Source: Enchytraeus crypticus
Lineage: Eukaryota; Annelida; Clitellata; Enchytraeida; Enchytraeidae
Direction: 5' to 3'
Assembly (NCBI GenBank): GCA_905160935.1
Contig: CAJHZI010000190.1
Coordinates: 1,333,501-1,397,500, forward strand
DNA: 64,000 bases
Positions 62,583-64,000 of this stretch are shown here, piece after piece. Position numbers and translations under genes: made by a program. Within the stretch, counting starts at the first letter, position 1; every line of letters begins with the position of its first letter. The notes under the pieces are model-generated. The model was not told the DNA's origin. It searched no databases and saw only the letters and a list, made by a program, of their open reading frames with translations.

Positions 62583-64000
62583 GGAAGCGTTTAAACCAAT
62601 ATGTTACGCTGATATAGCCTGCCCGTTTCTTCGTCAAGAGGGTAATAGGCCTATGACTGAGGAAGAAAATTTCATGCTCTGAAATGATCAGTTTATAATT
62701 TATAAATGAATCATTTCAGAGAATGAAATTTATGTATAGCACCTTAATATTTATTTTATAAATTGTAAAATAAATATTAATAGATAATTAATATGACCTC
62801 TATTAAAAGAGGTCATAGAAGGTAGAATGGAAGGAAAAAGAGGCAGGGGCAGGCCGAGATTAGGTATGTTAGGTGATTTAAAGACCCACTCATATGTGGA
62901 AATGAAGAGGAAGGCGGACGACAGAGAAGACTGGAGGCGTTATATACCTTGGACCTGCCATTAGTCAGTGCACTAAGAGATAAAATAAATATTAAGGTGC
63001 TTTATATAAAGAACGAATATTAATATATACTAGCTAATACTGTCATAATATTGAATACTAGCCTACTGCTAGTAGTATAATCTATCAAAGGCCTACTTTA
63101 TTGACATTGATGGTGAGATTTTAACGAAATAGTTGCAGTTACTCAAACAATTCAATTCAAATCTGGAGCTTTAACTACATTTACATTGTCTATCAGTTAG
63201 GAAAGTTTGCTCAAAAATAAGTCCTAGCTCACAGATGGCTATTATAAATATTAAGCCACGATTCAGTTACTGCTAACGCTATGAAATCGTTCAGCATTGT
63301 AATCTCAAATAGGGTTATATTTCTTATTTTTTAAAGGGGGTCGTTGGGAAGGGGGGGGGACGAAGGCTTGACAGAGGGGTAATCAGAGCTAATTGTCACG
63401 GTGGGTTAGAGATTTAGTCACGGAGATACGTCACAAATCTGCCAAAGGGGTGGAGTCGAACCCGCCCCCCAAAAAAATAATCCAACCTTAACATAAAGAC
63501 GTACGACTGTTAGCCTAGCTGCACTAAATACTGGTCTATATATAGTAATATACGCGTGTGTGACATTGCGTACTGCGTACTTGTAAATCAGAGTTCGCCT
63601 TAAGAGATAAACTAGTAAACACGCCATGCAGGCCTGTAGGTTGATTGAAAAAAGTAGAGTGTTGATTTGAGGAGTAGAATAGTAGAGTTGTAAACTTAAT
63701 TAATTTTAAAAGGCTGATTTTAAAAGGCGTATATTTATTTTTTGTCGGTGCTTATTTTTACAATTTAAGTATTTTTCTTTAAGAATTTATGGTAATTTCT
63801 GACTACTACAAAGCGATTCAACATTTCTATAGTTTAAAAAAAATTATATTGTGGCTACACACGTCGATACTAAGTCTAATTCTAATTTCTTATATTACGA
63901 TGAAAGGCTGGGACCCAATGTGAGTTTTTACCATTAGTGCCGTATAATTAGGCCTAGATAATTAGGCTGCTATTTAGATTGCAAGAGGTGACGATAAAGA
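62583..64000. other. 5' flank of the GNAT-like gene and unassigned DNA
   Basis: A LINE-D end lies at 62800-62985. Between 62690 and 63020 the words aaataaatatt and its complement recur in both orientations. A G-rich run occurs at 63335-63360. From 63020 on I see no gene, repeat family or RNA; open frames here are short and unlike protein. Confidence 0.45.
62800..62985 (+). mobile_element. LINE-D 3' end
   Basis: The plus strand encodes the C-terminal relic ([10 protein letters not shown].., [20 protein letters not shown]) and then the terminus ggacctgccattagtcagtg, cactaagaga. It sits between two copies of aaaataaatatta-type text, a possible target-site duplication. Confidence 0.75.

Overview
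The window looks like nuclear DNA from an invertebrate animal. It is AT-rich, its genes are split into many small exons with GT-AG introns, and the introns are packed with tRNA-derived SINEs, LINE fragments and minisatellites. I cannot name the phylum from sequence alone. Exons were placed by reading splice sites and reading phase and comparing with family protein sequence recalled from memory. Both long gene models (978 and 1504 codons) come out as whole numbers of codons with every junction in phase.

Layout. 1-2702: intergenic, retroposon fragments. 2703-7938 (minus): a telomere-repeat-binding-factor-like gene with a three-tryptophan Myb/telobox domain split over two exons. 9590-12780 (minus): a decayed CR1/L2-type LINE, with a 5'-truncated relative at 13440-14285 (plus). 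15230-15830: an E-box-dense CAGCTG array. 16578-25647 (plus): a stonin-type endocytic adaptor in nine exons. 29020-57599 (plus): MSH6, the mismatch-recognition MutS homologue, in 32 exons over 28.6 kb. 59820-62582 (minus): a three-exon gene for a probable two-lobed GNAT acetyltransferase, with its last exon duplicated downstream at 58752-59417. The remainder is repeats. The genes are functionally unrelated (telomere, endocytosis, DNA repair, acetyltransferase), and nothing suggests an operon or a gene cluster.

The most unusual feature is shared by all the genes. Exon edges have been copied into their own introns or 3' flanks, again and again, as short local tandem duplications that often carry the splice site. 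Clear cases are the nine 32-bp copies ending exactly at a stonin acceptor, the six 33-bp copies of an MSH6 donor, the three stepwise copies of the MSH6 exon-10 acceptor, and repeats of the terminal exons of both stonin and MSH6. About a dozen such events lie in 55 kb. A second theme is retroposon modularity: three SINE families share one internal domain, and another SINE shares a 3' hairpin and (GA)n tail with a LINE, as expected if it uses that LINE's machinery.
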